Shown piece after piece: positions 6,364-14,047 of a stretch of 19,564 nucleotides of DNA. The stretch is from CAYOLL01 sp964404765 [NCBI: uncultured Gemmatimonadota bacterium] (GTDB lineage Bacteria > 4572-55). Every line of letters starts with the position of its first letter. The first letter of the stretch is position 1. The DNA lies in NCBI GenBank assembly GCA_964404765.1, contig CAYOLL010000114.1, positions 1 to 19,564 on the forward strand, read 5' to 3'. The translations under genes and the position numbers were made by a program. The notes beneath the pieces are model-generated. The model was not told the origin of the DNA. It searched no databases and saw only the letters and a program-made list of their open reading frames with translations.

Positions 6364-8052
6364 TTAGTCCACGGAGGGCAAAATGGAAGAGATTACGATG
6401 TCAATTTCCGACGATGTTTCATCGTTGTCAAACTTGGTCATGGCCGGGGCCACCGGCCCGGATGACGACGATACGGAACCGCCGGTCGATAACGAGTAGG
6501 GGCCGATTGCCTGGCCAGCCGGGTCAGTTTGATCCGGCCGGTCCGGCTGTGGCATCAGCGGGCAAAAGTCCGATCTGAGCCGATATTCCGCGCTCTTGGT
6601 GTGGCCGCGCTTTTCCAGCACCCCGCAACTAACCAGGATGCGCAGATGTTGAGAAACCGTTGGCCAGTTATATCCCAGCAAGCTGTAATGATAGTTTTTG
6701 AACCATTCCCCTTGCAGCGTGGCCAGCATTTGGGCCAGAGGCGCGGGCGCAAAACGACGCTCCTCAGCTTTCAGTTTCTCAAACGCATTCAGCAGTTCGT
6801 TGTAGAGCCAATCGGAGTAAAAGCGCGTCCCAATCTCCAGTTGCGCGCCGGTTAAAACGGGCGTTTGGCCGTCAATGCGAACAGCGCCGTTCATGGCCGA
6901 GGTCAGCATTTCAAATCGGGTCAGGACATCGTGGAGGCGAGTCTGATCTTCCTCTGTTTGCTCCGCCGGCGGAATGCGTTTGCGGGTCTGCGAGCTTTGG
7001 CTAAAGGCGGTCATGGCTGCCAGCCAGCGCTGCTGCCCCATTTCCAGCAAACCGCGCTGAAAATGAAAATCAGCCTCCAGCCGTTTATCGGCCATGTCTC
7101 TGACCAAGGCTAATCCCTGCTCAATCGCCGTGTTGGCCCGAATCACGGCCCGGGCGGCTTCTTCACCCGTTAACCCACGGGCATAACGTTGTTCGATCGC
7201 CGCCAGGATTTTTAGGCGTTCGGCCACATGAAACCGCCGCGAGATATAGGGCGACAACCTCAGCGCTTGATAAATGGCCTGCCGAGCCCGGGCGGGTTGA
7301 TCCGCTTTATTGAGCGACTCGGCCAGAGCTGTATAGGCGGTGGCCAGATAACCGGGGTCGCGTCGGGCTGCGGCCAGAGCAATCGCTTGTTGATAATGGC
7401 CCAAAGCAGCGTTATAGCTGTCCTCAAAGCGGGCGCTGCTTCCCAATTCCAATTGGCACAGGAGTTGATTAATTTCATCGGTTGGGTCCGCAGCCTGCGC
7501 CTCTTTCACATAAGATCGGGCCGTTTCACATTGCCGCAACCGGTTGGCGATAGCCGCCAAACCGCGTAAATTGGCCGCCGTTGTCTGGCCGATGTTGACC
7601 TCGCGCGCCTTTTGAAAGTTGTTCTCCGCCGGCGAAAAATTGCGCAGGTAAACATGACACCAACCCAACCGGTTGTAAGCATGAGCGCGCACAACACGAT
7701 TATGGCCGGATAGGAGTACAGCTTCTTCCAAAAAAGGTATGGCCTGTTGATAAAGGCCGGTTCGTTCACAAACCCAACCTTTCATGTATATGGCAATGGC
7801 TTGCTCGCTTTTTTTGGCCGCTAACGACAGACCCCGCTGGGCGCTTTTTTCCGCGGCCTCCGGTTGATTGCGCCACATCAAAAAACGGGTCAAAATCAGG
7901 CAGCGGTCGAGCGTCGGCGGCAGGGTATCGATAATCCGACATATTTCGGCCAGATGATAAATCAACGGCGGCTCCGGCATGGCCGCGCTTGTGATTTGAT
8001 GCCGGGCCGCCTCAATCACCTGGGGAAATGACAAAAAGGGGATGTTGCTCAT
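6364..8052 (-). CDS. TPR protein with C-terminal winged-helix domain
   Basis: This 562-residue cytoplasmic protein has helical TPR repeats over roughly residues 30-390; a good example unit is AIYMKGWVCERTGLYQQAIP. Residues ~405-492 read as a winged helix: LLNAFEKLKAEE, then YNWPTVSQHLRILVSCGVLE as recognition region and KSAEYRL as wing, resembling ArsR-type regulators. The pairing suggests a DNA-binding regulator whose TPRs take input from a partner. The last ~60 residues are Ser/Asp-rich and lack the look of a folded domain; residues ~518-556 are antisense to the acidic micro-ORF. Only a weak GAAAGAA precedes the ATG. It is divergent from the membrane repeat protein at 8294, so regulation of that gene is plausible but not shown. 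Confidence 0.82.
   Translation of the reverse strand: MSNIPFLSFPQVIEAARHQITSAAMPEPPLIYHLAEICRIIDTLPPTLDRCLILTRFLMWRNQPEAAEKSAQRGLSLAAKKSEQAIAIYMKGWVCERTGLYQQAIPFLEEAVLLSGHNRVVRAHAYNRLGWCHVYLRNFSPAENNFQKAREVNIGQTTAANLRGLAAIANRLRQCETARSYVKEAQAADPTDEINQLLCQLELGSSARFEDSYNAALGHYQQAIALAAARRDPGYLATAYTALAESLNKADQPARARQAIYQALRLSPYISRRFHVAERLKILAAIEQRYARGLTGEEAARAVIRANTAIEQGLALVRDMADKRLEADFHFQRGLLEMGQQRWLAAMTAFSQSSQTRKRIPPAEQTEEDQTRLHDVLTRFEMLTSAMNGAVRIDGQTPVLTGAQLEIGTRFYSDWLYNELLNAFEKLKAEERRFAPAPLAQMLATLQGEWFKNYHYSLLGYNWPTVSQHLRILVSCGVLEKRGHTKSAEYRLRSDFCPLMPQPDRPDQTDPAGQAIGPYSLSTGGSVSSSSGPVAPAMTKFDNDETSSEIDIVISSILPSVD
6383..6499 (+). CDS. Very acidic 38-residue micro-ORF downstream of the sigma-54 promoter
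   Basis: This short frame begins MEEITMSISDD and ends PDDDDTEPPVDNE before TAG. It has 11 acidic residues, no Lys, Arg, His, Cys or aromatic residue, and no membrane segment or signal peptide. GGAGGG at 6373-6378 is a good ribosome binding site four bases before the ATG. It is the first such frame after the -24/-12 promoter, with a leader of about 115 bases. The product could be a regulatory or signalling peptide, a ribosomally made precursor (it lacks the Cys expected for lanthipeptides), or a binding partner of a nearby regulator. No function is recognised. It lies wholly antisense to the 3' end of the minus-strand TPR gene, so one of the two readings there may be non-functional. Confidence 0.5.
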   Translation: MEEITMSISDDVSSLSNLVMAGATGPDDDDTEPPVDNE

Positions 8053-8206
8053 CGTTCTTTCATGGGTGTGAGGAATGGAAAACGGTATCGCAGCCCAAAT
8101 AAAATAACAGCTTAGGGAAGAAAAGACAATTAAATTTATAAATATAAATATTAAATGCTAAAGTAAATGTTTAATAATTTAATTTTAGTAATTATATATA
8201 TTTCCC

Positions 8207-8235
8207 TTGACACCGAAATGCAGAAAGCATATACT
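8207..8235 (+). promoter_or_regulatory. Near-consensus sigma-70 promoter
   Basis: TTGACA at 8207-8212 and TATACT at 8230-8235 are separated by exactly 17 bases; the -35 is perfect and the -10 nearly so. The predicted start near 8242 gives a ~50-base leader to the ATG at 8294. A strongly AT-rich tract at about 8120-8205 lies directly upstream and could act as an UP element. The rest of the 8053-8293 gap holds no gene I can support. Confidence 0.8.
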
Positions 8236-8293
8236 AAAATCCAGAAATGATATGGAGAAGGCCAGAAATGAATGGAGAAGGAGGAATAAATAT

Positions 8294-9844
8294 ATGGCTG
8301 CCCGACAAAAGTTTATATACGGACTGACGGTTGTGGTCCTGGTGGGTGTGGCGCTGGCATACTTGCCGGCCGGGTTAGACGAACTGAACTGGCGGCAGGC
8401 AACGGAACAAGACTCCGCCCAGAGCTACGCCGATTACTTGCAAAGCCGGCTGACCGGCAAGCACGCTGCGGAAGCGCGCGACCGGCATGATGAGCGCAGT
8501 TGGACATTGGCTGAAAAAACAAATACCCGTCAGGTTTATCGGACTTACCTGAGTGAGCATCCAAACGGAAAGCACGGTGCGGAAGCCGGCCAGCGGGAAG
8601 AAGAACTGGCCTGGCAGGAAACGCTCCAAACAAACACCCTACAGGCAGTCGCCTATTTCCGCGCCCAGTATCCACACAGCATCCATATCCCTGAAGCTAT
8701 GCAGCGGCAGGACGATCTCCACTGGCAAAAGGTCGAGCAAGAAACCAGCAGCGTTACGACGTCGCAGTTGACCTTTGCCATCGCCGAGGTGGACAGTTAT
8801 CTAGCGGTCTGGCCAGAAGGCCGCCACCGGGAACACGCCCAGCATAAAAAAGAAGACTTGCAATGGCAATCCGCGCAAGCGGCCAAGACTATCGCCGCGC
8901 ATCTGCTGTATTTGGAACGCTATCCCGCCGGCCGCCATGTCCAGCCGGTTAAAGACAGCATCGCCAAATTGAAAAAAGACGACGTCCCGTATTGGCGGGC
9001 GATTCAAAGCCAAAGTTTGACAGATTTGGAGACCTTTCTGAAAGATTTTCCCGGCCACTCACGCGAAAAAGATATTCACGAGGCGATTGTTGACTGGCCG
9101 TTTACCCAAGCCCGGCGGGAGGGCAGCGAATATGCCCTGCAAAAATTCATCAAGGATCATCCCACACACCGACGGGTCGGGCGCGCCAAAGAGATCTTGA
9201 AGGACATGGAAGGTCTGGATATTGTGGACCTGATCAAGCAAAAGAAGATCAAAGTGAAAACCTGCGGTAACGGCATTCAATTGGTTAATCTTCAAATCAA
9301 GCGACTGGTGGATTATTCAGTGACTGTCAATGTCCCCATCGGCACGTACTTCGTCGCCCACAGTTCATCAAGTCAAAACATGGTTTCCACCAACGCGGAA
9401 AAAACGGTGCTAACAGACAATGAGTGGCACGGTTTGAATGTTGATGCTGCCTGCGCTAATCGCACCCTTGATGTTCCGCATGGAGACGATTCCTTCACAA
9501 TTCAGCGCAGCCCGAATCAGCAGGAATTGGTCAAACTCACTAAAACATTGGAAAGCCGAGATGTGGACAGCGAGGTTAAGCAAGCCGCAGTTTGGATTGT
9601 CACTGATGATGCAGATTACGATGGACTGGGAATTCTTGTCAGCCGACAGCATTTTTACTTGGGTAATAGCCAGAGTTACCTGGGCGGAACCCGCGTCATT
9701 AATGAATACGAAGCGGCTATGGGCATGAAGCTGTGTGACGAGGCCGGCATCAACATTAAGCAGAAGGCGATTTGGTGGGACCGAAAAGAGATTTTGAAGG
9801 GGCTGAAGGACGAGGAATTGAGGGCGTGGTTGAAGAAGAAATAA
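8294..9844 (+). CDS. Membrane-anchored protein with W...YP.G helical repeats
   Basis: This 516-residue protein starts with a short basic stretch and one hydrophobic segment (residues ~8-24), then a long extracytoplasmic region. Residues ~30-310 hold about seven repeats of roughly 37-47 residues with the pattern W..A....t....Y...YP.G.H...A......L; clear units contain YLSEHPNGKH, YLERYPAGRH and YLAVWPEGRH. Such repeats occur in envelope and signalling proteins as helical scaffolds. Residues ~310-516 are a different, beta-rich domain (VTVNVPIGTYFVAHSS, SQNMVST) that I do not recognise. The start at 8294 is chosen because AAGGAGG at 8278-8284 precedes it and because the longer frame begins inside the promoter. 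It is probably co-transcribed with the small membrane protein 28 bases downstream. Confidence 0.85.
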   Translation: MAARQKFIYGLTVVVLVGVALAYLPAGLDELNWRQATEQDSAQSYADYLQSRLTGKHAAEARDRHDERSWTLAEKTNTRQVYRTYLSEHPNGKHGAEAGQREEELAWQETLQTNTLQAVAYFRAQYPHSIHIPEAMQRQDDLHWQKVEQETSSVTTSQLTFAIAEVDSYLAVWPEGRHREHAQHKKEDLQWQSAQAAKTIAAHLLYLERYPAGRHVQPVKDSIAKLKKDDVPYWRAIQSQSLTDLETFLKDFPGHSREKDIHEAIVDWPFTQARREGSEYALQKFIKDHPTHRRVGRAKEILKDMEGLDIVDLIKQKKIKVKTCGNGIQLVNLQIKRLVDYSVTVNVPIGTYFVAHSSSSQNMVSTNAEKTVLTDNEWHGLNVDAACANRTLDVPHGDDSFTIQRSPNQQELVKLTKTLESRDVDSEVKQAAVWIVTDDADYDGLGILVSRQHFYLGNSQSYLGGTRVINEYEAAMGMKLCDEAGINIKQKAIWWDRKEILKGLKDEELRAWLKKK

Positions 9845-9872
9845 ACGAACTCATTTTACGCGGAGGAAGAAA

Positions 9873-10202
9873 ATGACCGAAAACCCAAACCTGAATAATG
9901 GTCAAAACCAAACGCCTGAAAAGCAGGCCGCGCCAACAAGCCCTGCCAACAGAACAAGCATCGACACGTGGCTTGAGAACTGGGGCTATGCCTGTGTGTC
10001 CGGACTTATCGGCGGGGCGGTTATGGCCGCAGCTTTTGCGAATGCCAGCCCGGGCGCGGCCTTTATGATCAGCGCCATCGCCTACGGATTCTGCATCCAG
10101 AACTTTCCCATGTCCGGCTTGCAAAAGCTGTTTGCCACCGGTCTGATGCTTTTGATTGGGACGCACGGACGGGAAATTGCTCAATGGATGATGCGTCCGT
10201 GA
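9873..10202 (+). CDS. Small membrane protein
   Basis: This 109-residue protein has a hydrophilic N-terminus of about 36 residues rich in Asn, Gln and Pro. It is followed by two or three hydrophobic segments: ACVSGLIGGAVMAAAF, a second around AAFMISAIAYGFCI, and a third around LQKLFATGLMLLIG. It is preceded by GGAGGAAG with good spacing and lies 28 bases after the repeat protein, so the two probably form an operon. I do not recognise the family; a partner role at the membrane for the upstream protein is only an inference from position. Confidence 0.75.
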   Translation: MTENPNLNNGQNQTPEKQAAPTSPANRTSIDTWLENWGYACVSGLIGGAVMAAAFANASPGAAFMISAIAYGFCIQNFPMSGLQKLFATGLMLLIGTHGREIAQWMMRP

Positions 10203-10312
10203 GAAATTGGAAGAGGAAGCGAGAGAGTCCTCAAGATACAGTTGGACCCGTTACATACAACGCGACGTGCTTTATTACACAATTACTGAACTGAAGTTGG
10301 AAAGGGATAATT

Positions 10313-11017
10313 ATGCGCGACAACTCACATGGTAAGCATGAGATGTATCTGTTCACGTTCATTTTAATTGTGGCAACGCTCACCGGATGCGCTACACCGG
10401 CAAAACCAATGTTGGTAGGAGACCCAAGCCCCGCTGTATTCCCAGCAGAACTGGATTCAGTATCTGTGTTTGAGCCTAACCTGATTTTAATTGACTTACA
10501 AACAGAAAAGGAGCTTGACCTAAATGCGCACAAAGGCAACCTGATTCAAAACATTACAAAAAGTGAGATGAAAGCCCTTCTTGAAGAAAAGGGGTTCGTT
10601 GTTATAGAAGGAGAGAAATTATCCGAGCTACAGCAGACGAAGCTAAATGCTCTACTTTGGGCAAACAACTGGCAATCAGAGCGTCTGGCTGATAATAAAA
10701 TGAAGACTGATGGATTGACAGCACTATTCAAGTTCAAGGAGGCGTCATTATCGAGTACAGGCGATGCACTCATCATTGTGTCAATAAAAGCAAAGGTGAC
10801 AAAAGAAAAAGGTGTTAAGCATTCTATCATTGGTACGGTTGATCCCGATCTGAGCACAACCCAAATCCGCGCCATTCTGTTTGATGCGAGCAAAAGTCAA
10901 ATACTTTGGATTAACGAGGTCTTTTTACGCCGAATGATCAAGCCAAAAGATATGCCATTAGTGACAAAATTGCTTTTCAGCACTTTCCCTGTAACTGTAA
11001 GAAAGGAATTACCATGA
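10313..11017 (+). CDS. Lipoprotein, first of a coupled pair
   Basis: This 234-residue protein has a lipoprotein signal: a hydrophobic stretch YLFTFILIVATLTGCA with the lipobox ending in Cys, so it is probably anchored in the outer or inner membrane. The mature part alternates strands and helices (MKALLEEKGFVVIEG, DALIIVSIKAKVT, TQIRAILFDASKSQILW). That order resembles the GNA1162/DUF799-type lipoprotein fold, as does the next gene; this is a structural impression, not a match. AAAGGGA precedes the ATG at 10313. The stop overlaps the next ATG as ATGA (11014-11017). The pair is more AT-rich than its neighbours. The function is not known. Confidence 0.8.
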   Translation: MRDNSHGKHEMYLFTFILIVATLTGCATPAKPMLVGDPSPAVFPAELDSVSVFEPNLILIDLQTEKELDLNAHKGNLIQNITKSEMKALLEEKGFVVIEGEKLSELQQTKLNALLWANNWQSERLADNKMKTDGLTALFKFKEASLSSTGDALIIVSIKAKVTKEKGVKHSIIGTVDPDLSTTQIRAILFDASKSQILWINEVFLRRMIKPKDMPLVTKLLFSTFPVTVRKELP

Positions 11018-11643
11018 AAAATGTAACGAAGTTTCTATTCCTACTCATAATCAGCGCCCTTTTTCTCATCAATTTGCAAGGATGCGCAACGACTAAGCGG
11101 GCACCGATTTATCTCGACCCATCTTTTACCCCGAATCAGATTGATGCGATTGTGGTGTTGCCTGTCATTGATCGACGTATTGACAAATCTGTTGAGATTG
11201 ATTTTCATAACCAAATACATTTGACAGCCGCAGCGTGGATCGAGCGTAAAGGCTATATAGCAGTAATTCCGGATACGGCTTGCGGGCAACACTTTCCGGT
11301 CTCGTCCGAGGTGTTGGCAATGGATTCAAAAGCCATCTGCGCATTAGCGTCAGACAGTTTGAATTTTGTCCTTATCCTTTATGTGGAGGACATACTGAAG
11401 AAGCATTCTCTTTTCAAATATCAGACAAAAATGGAAGTAACCGGGCTTTTACTGGATCGGCATAAGCAAGCTGTCTTGTGGAAGGATAAAGGAATCGGCG
11501 TCCATTCCGGGGGCGGAATTTTAGGCGCTATAGAGGCCGCGGTCTTATATACCAACGAGGGCATTGACCTTGCTATGTCCAATTTATTTCAAACATTACC
11601 GGACGCGCAATGGAGAAAACAGCCAGGTGCTGCGGCTCAATGA
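11014..11643 (+). CDS. Lipoprotein, second of a coupled pair (GNA1162/DUF799-like layout)
   Basis: This 209-residue lipoprotein has a signal peptide ending in INLQGC. After the Cys the order is IDAIVVLPVIDRRID, a helix AAAWIERKGYIAVIP, FVLILYVEDIL, then MEVTGLLLDRHKQAVLWKDKG. This resembles the GNA1162/DUF799 outer-membrane lipoprotein pattern of strand-helix-strand with 'D....LW...' near the end. Its ATG overlaps the upstream stop by four bases, so the two are translationally coupled and probably work together at the envelope. The C-terminal ~40 residues include a Gly-rich hydrophobic segment (GGGILGAIEAAVLY). Confidence 0.8.
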   Translation: MKNVTKFLFLLIISALFLINLQGCATTKRAPIYLDPSFTPNQIDAIVVLPVIDRRIDKSVEIDFHNQIHLTAAAWIERKGYIAVIPDTACGQHFPVSSEVLAMDSKAICALASDSLNFVLILYVEDILKKHSLFKYQTKMEVTGLLLDRHKQAVLWKDKGIGVHSGGGILGAIEAAVLYTNEGIDLAMSNLFQTLPDAQWRKQPGAAAQ

Positions 11644-11738
11644 GATAATTAAGAAAGAAATAGTTCTGGCGTGGGTCAGCGTATTGCATATGCGGTACGC
11701 CGCCTTAACTTTAACATTAAAAGAGGGAGCACGATCTT

Positions 11739-13046
11739 ATGAATACGACAATTTTCAGGCGACTCTTTATATGCGCGCTGATCTGGCAACTAATCGTTGT
11801 GCCGGTGTGGGCACAAAGCGCCGGCACACCCCATTTGGACGTGCCGTTACTGGCGCAATATGATGACAACGAAACATCCGAGCCGGAAACACCAGAGGTC
11901 GCTGAACCATTGCCTACAATACCCGGCACATTTGGTGGTGGACGCATCATCAAAATTGGCGGCTATCGGCAAATGTTCACTTCAATTACGGCTGATAGCC
12001 TGACTGCCATTTATCAGCCATTCGGCGCGCGCAAAGACACAATCGCCATGGATCAGGTCGCTAAAATTGAGCTTGACAAGGGCAGCTACGCGCTGGAATA
12101 TGGCGCGGGCTGGTTTTTAAGCGGACTGTTTGCCTCGGCGCTTGCCGGTGGCCCCAATACCAACGGGTTGACTGAGGAAGAAAAGGATGATGTCGAACAA
12201 ATCTGGGAGTACGTGAAATGGGGAATTATTGGCGGCGGCACCCTTATTGGAATTGCTGTTGGCTCCGGTAAAAAGAAGCATGAGACGTTATTCACCAATC
12301 CTCGTTTTGCCCCAAAGGTTGACTTGAAACCTCAACCCACCGTTGGCTCAGAAAAGGCTGACTTGACTCAACCCACCGTTGGCTCAGAACCGAAGACAAT
12401 TACAACATCGACGCCGACAAATTTTACATCGTCAACTCAAACACATGCTGGACACGTTGGCATTTTTGGTGGCATCGCCATACCTGCAGGCGATTTTGCC
12501 GATGAATTGGGCGGCGGCGCAAGCACGGGTTTTGGCCTGGAAGTTGAGTACACGTTCCCATTTAGTAAGCGTGTGCCGCGTCCAACCATTTTCTCGGTGA
12601 CCACGTTGGGACTTTTCATAAATGGCATGGACGTCAGCGCATTGGAAAACGAATTGGATGTAAATGCCAACGCCGGCAGTTATTTGAATATACCGCTTAT
12701 GACCGGCATAAAATTTCGCACGCCGGCTACGCCGAGTATGGATTTTGTCGGCGCTTTCCAGGTCGGGCTTAATTACGCCAAAGTCCCCACGCTGGAGGCC
12801 GTTTCTTTTGAAGATGATTTTGAAATGGAATTCGATTATGATCCGGCTATTAGCTTTGGTTTTACGGCAGGCGGCGGTTTCACTTTCAATCGAAACCTCA
12901 ATGTGAGCATCCGTTATTTTGGCCTGGGCAAGCCTGAGTTTGACAGCACGGTGACGATAAAAAGCGATGGCTATGACTATGATGATACATTAAAAGTAAA
13001 GCAGCCGATTGCGTTTTGGCTGCTTGCCGTAGGCATGACGTTTTAG
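11739..13046 (+). CDS. Outer-membrane beta-barrel protein
   Basis: This 435-residue protein has an N-terminal signal peptide (cleavage likely near VWAQ, residues 24-26). An acidic linker comes next, then a domain with FTSITADSLTAIYQPFGARKDTI and a hydrophobic hairpin WGIIGGGTLIGIAVGSG near residues 160-176. A Thr/Pro-rich linker follows. Residues ~235-435 look like an outer-membrane beta-barrel: alternating aromatic and small residues, repeated strands (VGIFGGIAIPAGDF, FGLEVEYTFPF, SFGFTAGGGFTF) and a C-terminal Phe. AGAGGGAG about 11 bases before the ATG is a plausible ribosome binding site. It follows the lipoprotein pair by 95 bases and may share their envelope role. Confidence 0.85.
   Translation: MNTTIFRRLFICALIWQLIVVPVWAQSAGTPHLDVPLLAQYDDNETSEPETPEVAEPLPTIPGTFGGGRIIKIGGYRQMFTSITADSLTAIYQPFGARKDTIAMDQVAKIELDKGSYALEYGAGWFLSGLFASALAGGPNTNGLTEEEKDDVEQIWEYVKWGIIGGGTLIGIAVGSGKKKHETLFTNPRFAPKVDLKPQPTVGSEKADLTQPTVGSEPKTITTSTPTNFTSSTQTHAGHVGIFGGIAIPAGDFADELGGGASTGFGLEVEYTFPFSKRVPRPTIFSVTTLGLFINGMDVSALENELDVNANAGSYLNIPLMTGIKFRTPATPSMDFVGAFQVGLNYAKVPTLEAVSFEDDFEMEFDYDPAISFGFTAGGGFTFNRNLNVSIRYFGLGKPEFDSTVTIKSDGYDYDDTLKVKQPIAFWLLAVGMTF
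12314..12389 (+). repeat. Two imperfect tandem repeats in the linker of the barrel protein
   Basis: Bases 12314-12352 and 12353-12389 are near-identical units that differ by a 3-base indel and one substitution in the first part. The 23-base core CTCAACCCACC...GGCTCAGAA is identical in both copies (12331-12353 and 12367-12389). They encode KVDLKPQPTVGSE and KADLTQPTVGSE, so the frame is kept and the linker can lengthen or shorten by slippage. Confidence 0.75.
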
Positions 13047-13147
13047 CGGCGATAGCACATGCTGCTTACACCGGCACGACGGAGCAACTGACGAATCAGA
13101 TTTCAATGACGTATCAGTTTTAGTTCAAATCGTTGGATGGATGGAAA

Positions 13148-13198
13148 GCCCGGACAGTGCAGATGCCCGGGCATGGACGCATGGTTTTTTGAAAACCA
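13148..13198 (+). other. Two hairpins ahead of the lipocalin-like lipoprotein gene
   Basis: GCCCGG at 13148-13153 pairs with CCGGGC at 13167-13172 around a 13-base loop. TGGTTTT at 13182-13188 pairs with AAAACCA at 13192-13198 around a three-base loop. The first could end transcription from the barrel gene, but its T-run starts 12 bases late, so it is not a standard terminator. They may also structure the leader of the gene at 13228. Confidence 0.35.
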
Positions 13199-13227
13199 CC
13201 AAAACCATCAAAGTAAGGAGGCGCATG

Positions 13228-13722
13228 ATGCAAAGGTATGTTTTCTGTATTGGTCTGATGCTGGTGCTGATGCTGGCCGGCTGCGGCGAGGACAACGAGG
13301 ATAAGATCGACCGCATCCACGGTGGTTGGCTTCTTGAAGAAGTCGACGGCGAACCCGTAGATTACACCGCCTATTTTTATTATCAAACGCATGGCCAGGT
13401 CCGGCTTATCCTCTATCATTATTCTTTTGGCTTTATCTGCGCAGATGGATGGCGCTACGATGCTGATGGCGACCGCGTGACCTACTACGATCCCAACGAC
13501 GCGGAGGACTGGGAAGTGTGGCGTATCCGGTTTTCCGATAGAAACGACACCATGACCCAGACATTTTTGGACTCGTCTGACGAGGAAGATCAGGAAGATT
13601 TGGGGACTGACTATGTTTTCAGCCGCGCTCTTGATGCGCCGGATCCGGATGAGGTGTGCGAGGAAGAAAGTACCCGAGTCGTTTCGCCTGCACAATTGAT
13701 TCCGCACAACCTAAGTGATTGA
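13228..13722 (+). CDS. Lipocalin-like lipoprotein
   Basis: This 164-residue protein has a lipoprotein signal MQRYVFCIGLMLVLMLAGC with the lipobox LAGC. The start of the mature domain, IHGGWLLEEVDGEPVDY, resembles the first strand of lipocalin-like domains ('G.W.L......G'). It continues through YFYYQTHGQVRLILYHY and a strongly acidic C-terminal part (DSSDEEDQEDLGTDY). AAGGAGG at 13215-13221 favours the ATG at 13228 over the one at 13225. The last codons and the TGA stop fall exactly where sequence homologous to the downstream lipoprotein begins, so the original C-terminus may have been lost in a rearrangement. The ligand is unknown. Confidence 0.7.
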   Translation: MQRYVFCIGLMLVLMLAGCGEDNEDKIDRIHGGWLLEEVDGEPVDYTAYFYYQTHGQVRLILYHYSFGFICADGWRYDADGDRVTYYDPNDAEDWEVWRIRFSDRNDTMTQTFLDSSDEEDQEDLGTDYVFSRALDAPDPDEVCEEESTRVVSPAQLIPHNLSD

Positions 13723-14047
13723 GGGCGAGACCCGGCCGGCCGACATCCCCTTGAGCGAAAATCGGCTGCCAAACCCGCCGGCGTTGGTTGCCCCGGCCAA
13801 TAACGCCACGAGTCAGCCAACCAGCCTGCAACTAGCCTGGACATGCAACGACCCCGACGGCGACCCGCTGACATACGATGTGTATGCGGACACCTTGACT
13901 CCGCCACAGAAGGTTGTGGTCAGCAACTTGTCCGAGCCACGTTACTTTTTGCGTAGTCTGGCAGTCAACAAGACGTATTTCTGGACGGTTGTGGCCAAAG
14001 ATAACAAAGGCGGGATAATGAGCGGGATGGAGTGGAAGTTTGCCACC
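13715..14047 (+). repeat. Duplicated 333-base Fn3 segment, copy 1 (copy 2 at 15057-15389)
   Basis: Bases 13715-14047 and 15057-15389 are homologous over their whole length without an indel, offset by 1342 bases. Long runs are identical, such as those encoding NRLPNPPALVAPANN and DVYADTLTPPQ. The similarity starts sharply at GTGATYGAGGGCGAGACC and ends at the codons for WKFAT, where the two genes change to unrelated C-terminal domains. Confidence 0.85.

Noticed and set aside
8207-8222. TTGACACCGAAATGCA as a sigma-54 promoter
   Set aside because: The GG is GA and the spacing to GC is 11, not 12; it is explained by the sigma-70 promoter.
8207-8293. N-terminal extension of the membrane repeat protein from a TTG at 8207
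   Set aside because: The TTG is the -35 box of a near-consensus promoter; AAGGAGG at 8278 fits the ATG at 8294.
9756-10184. 142-codon minus-strand frame
   Set aside because: It is antisense to the small membrane protein and the end of the repeat protein and has no recognisable domain.
11668-11690. TGGCGTGGGTCAG...TTGCA ahead of the barrel gene as a -24/-12 promoter
   Set aside because: TGGC has the wrong spacing to TTGCA; the GG with the right spacing lacks the T and C of the -24 box.
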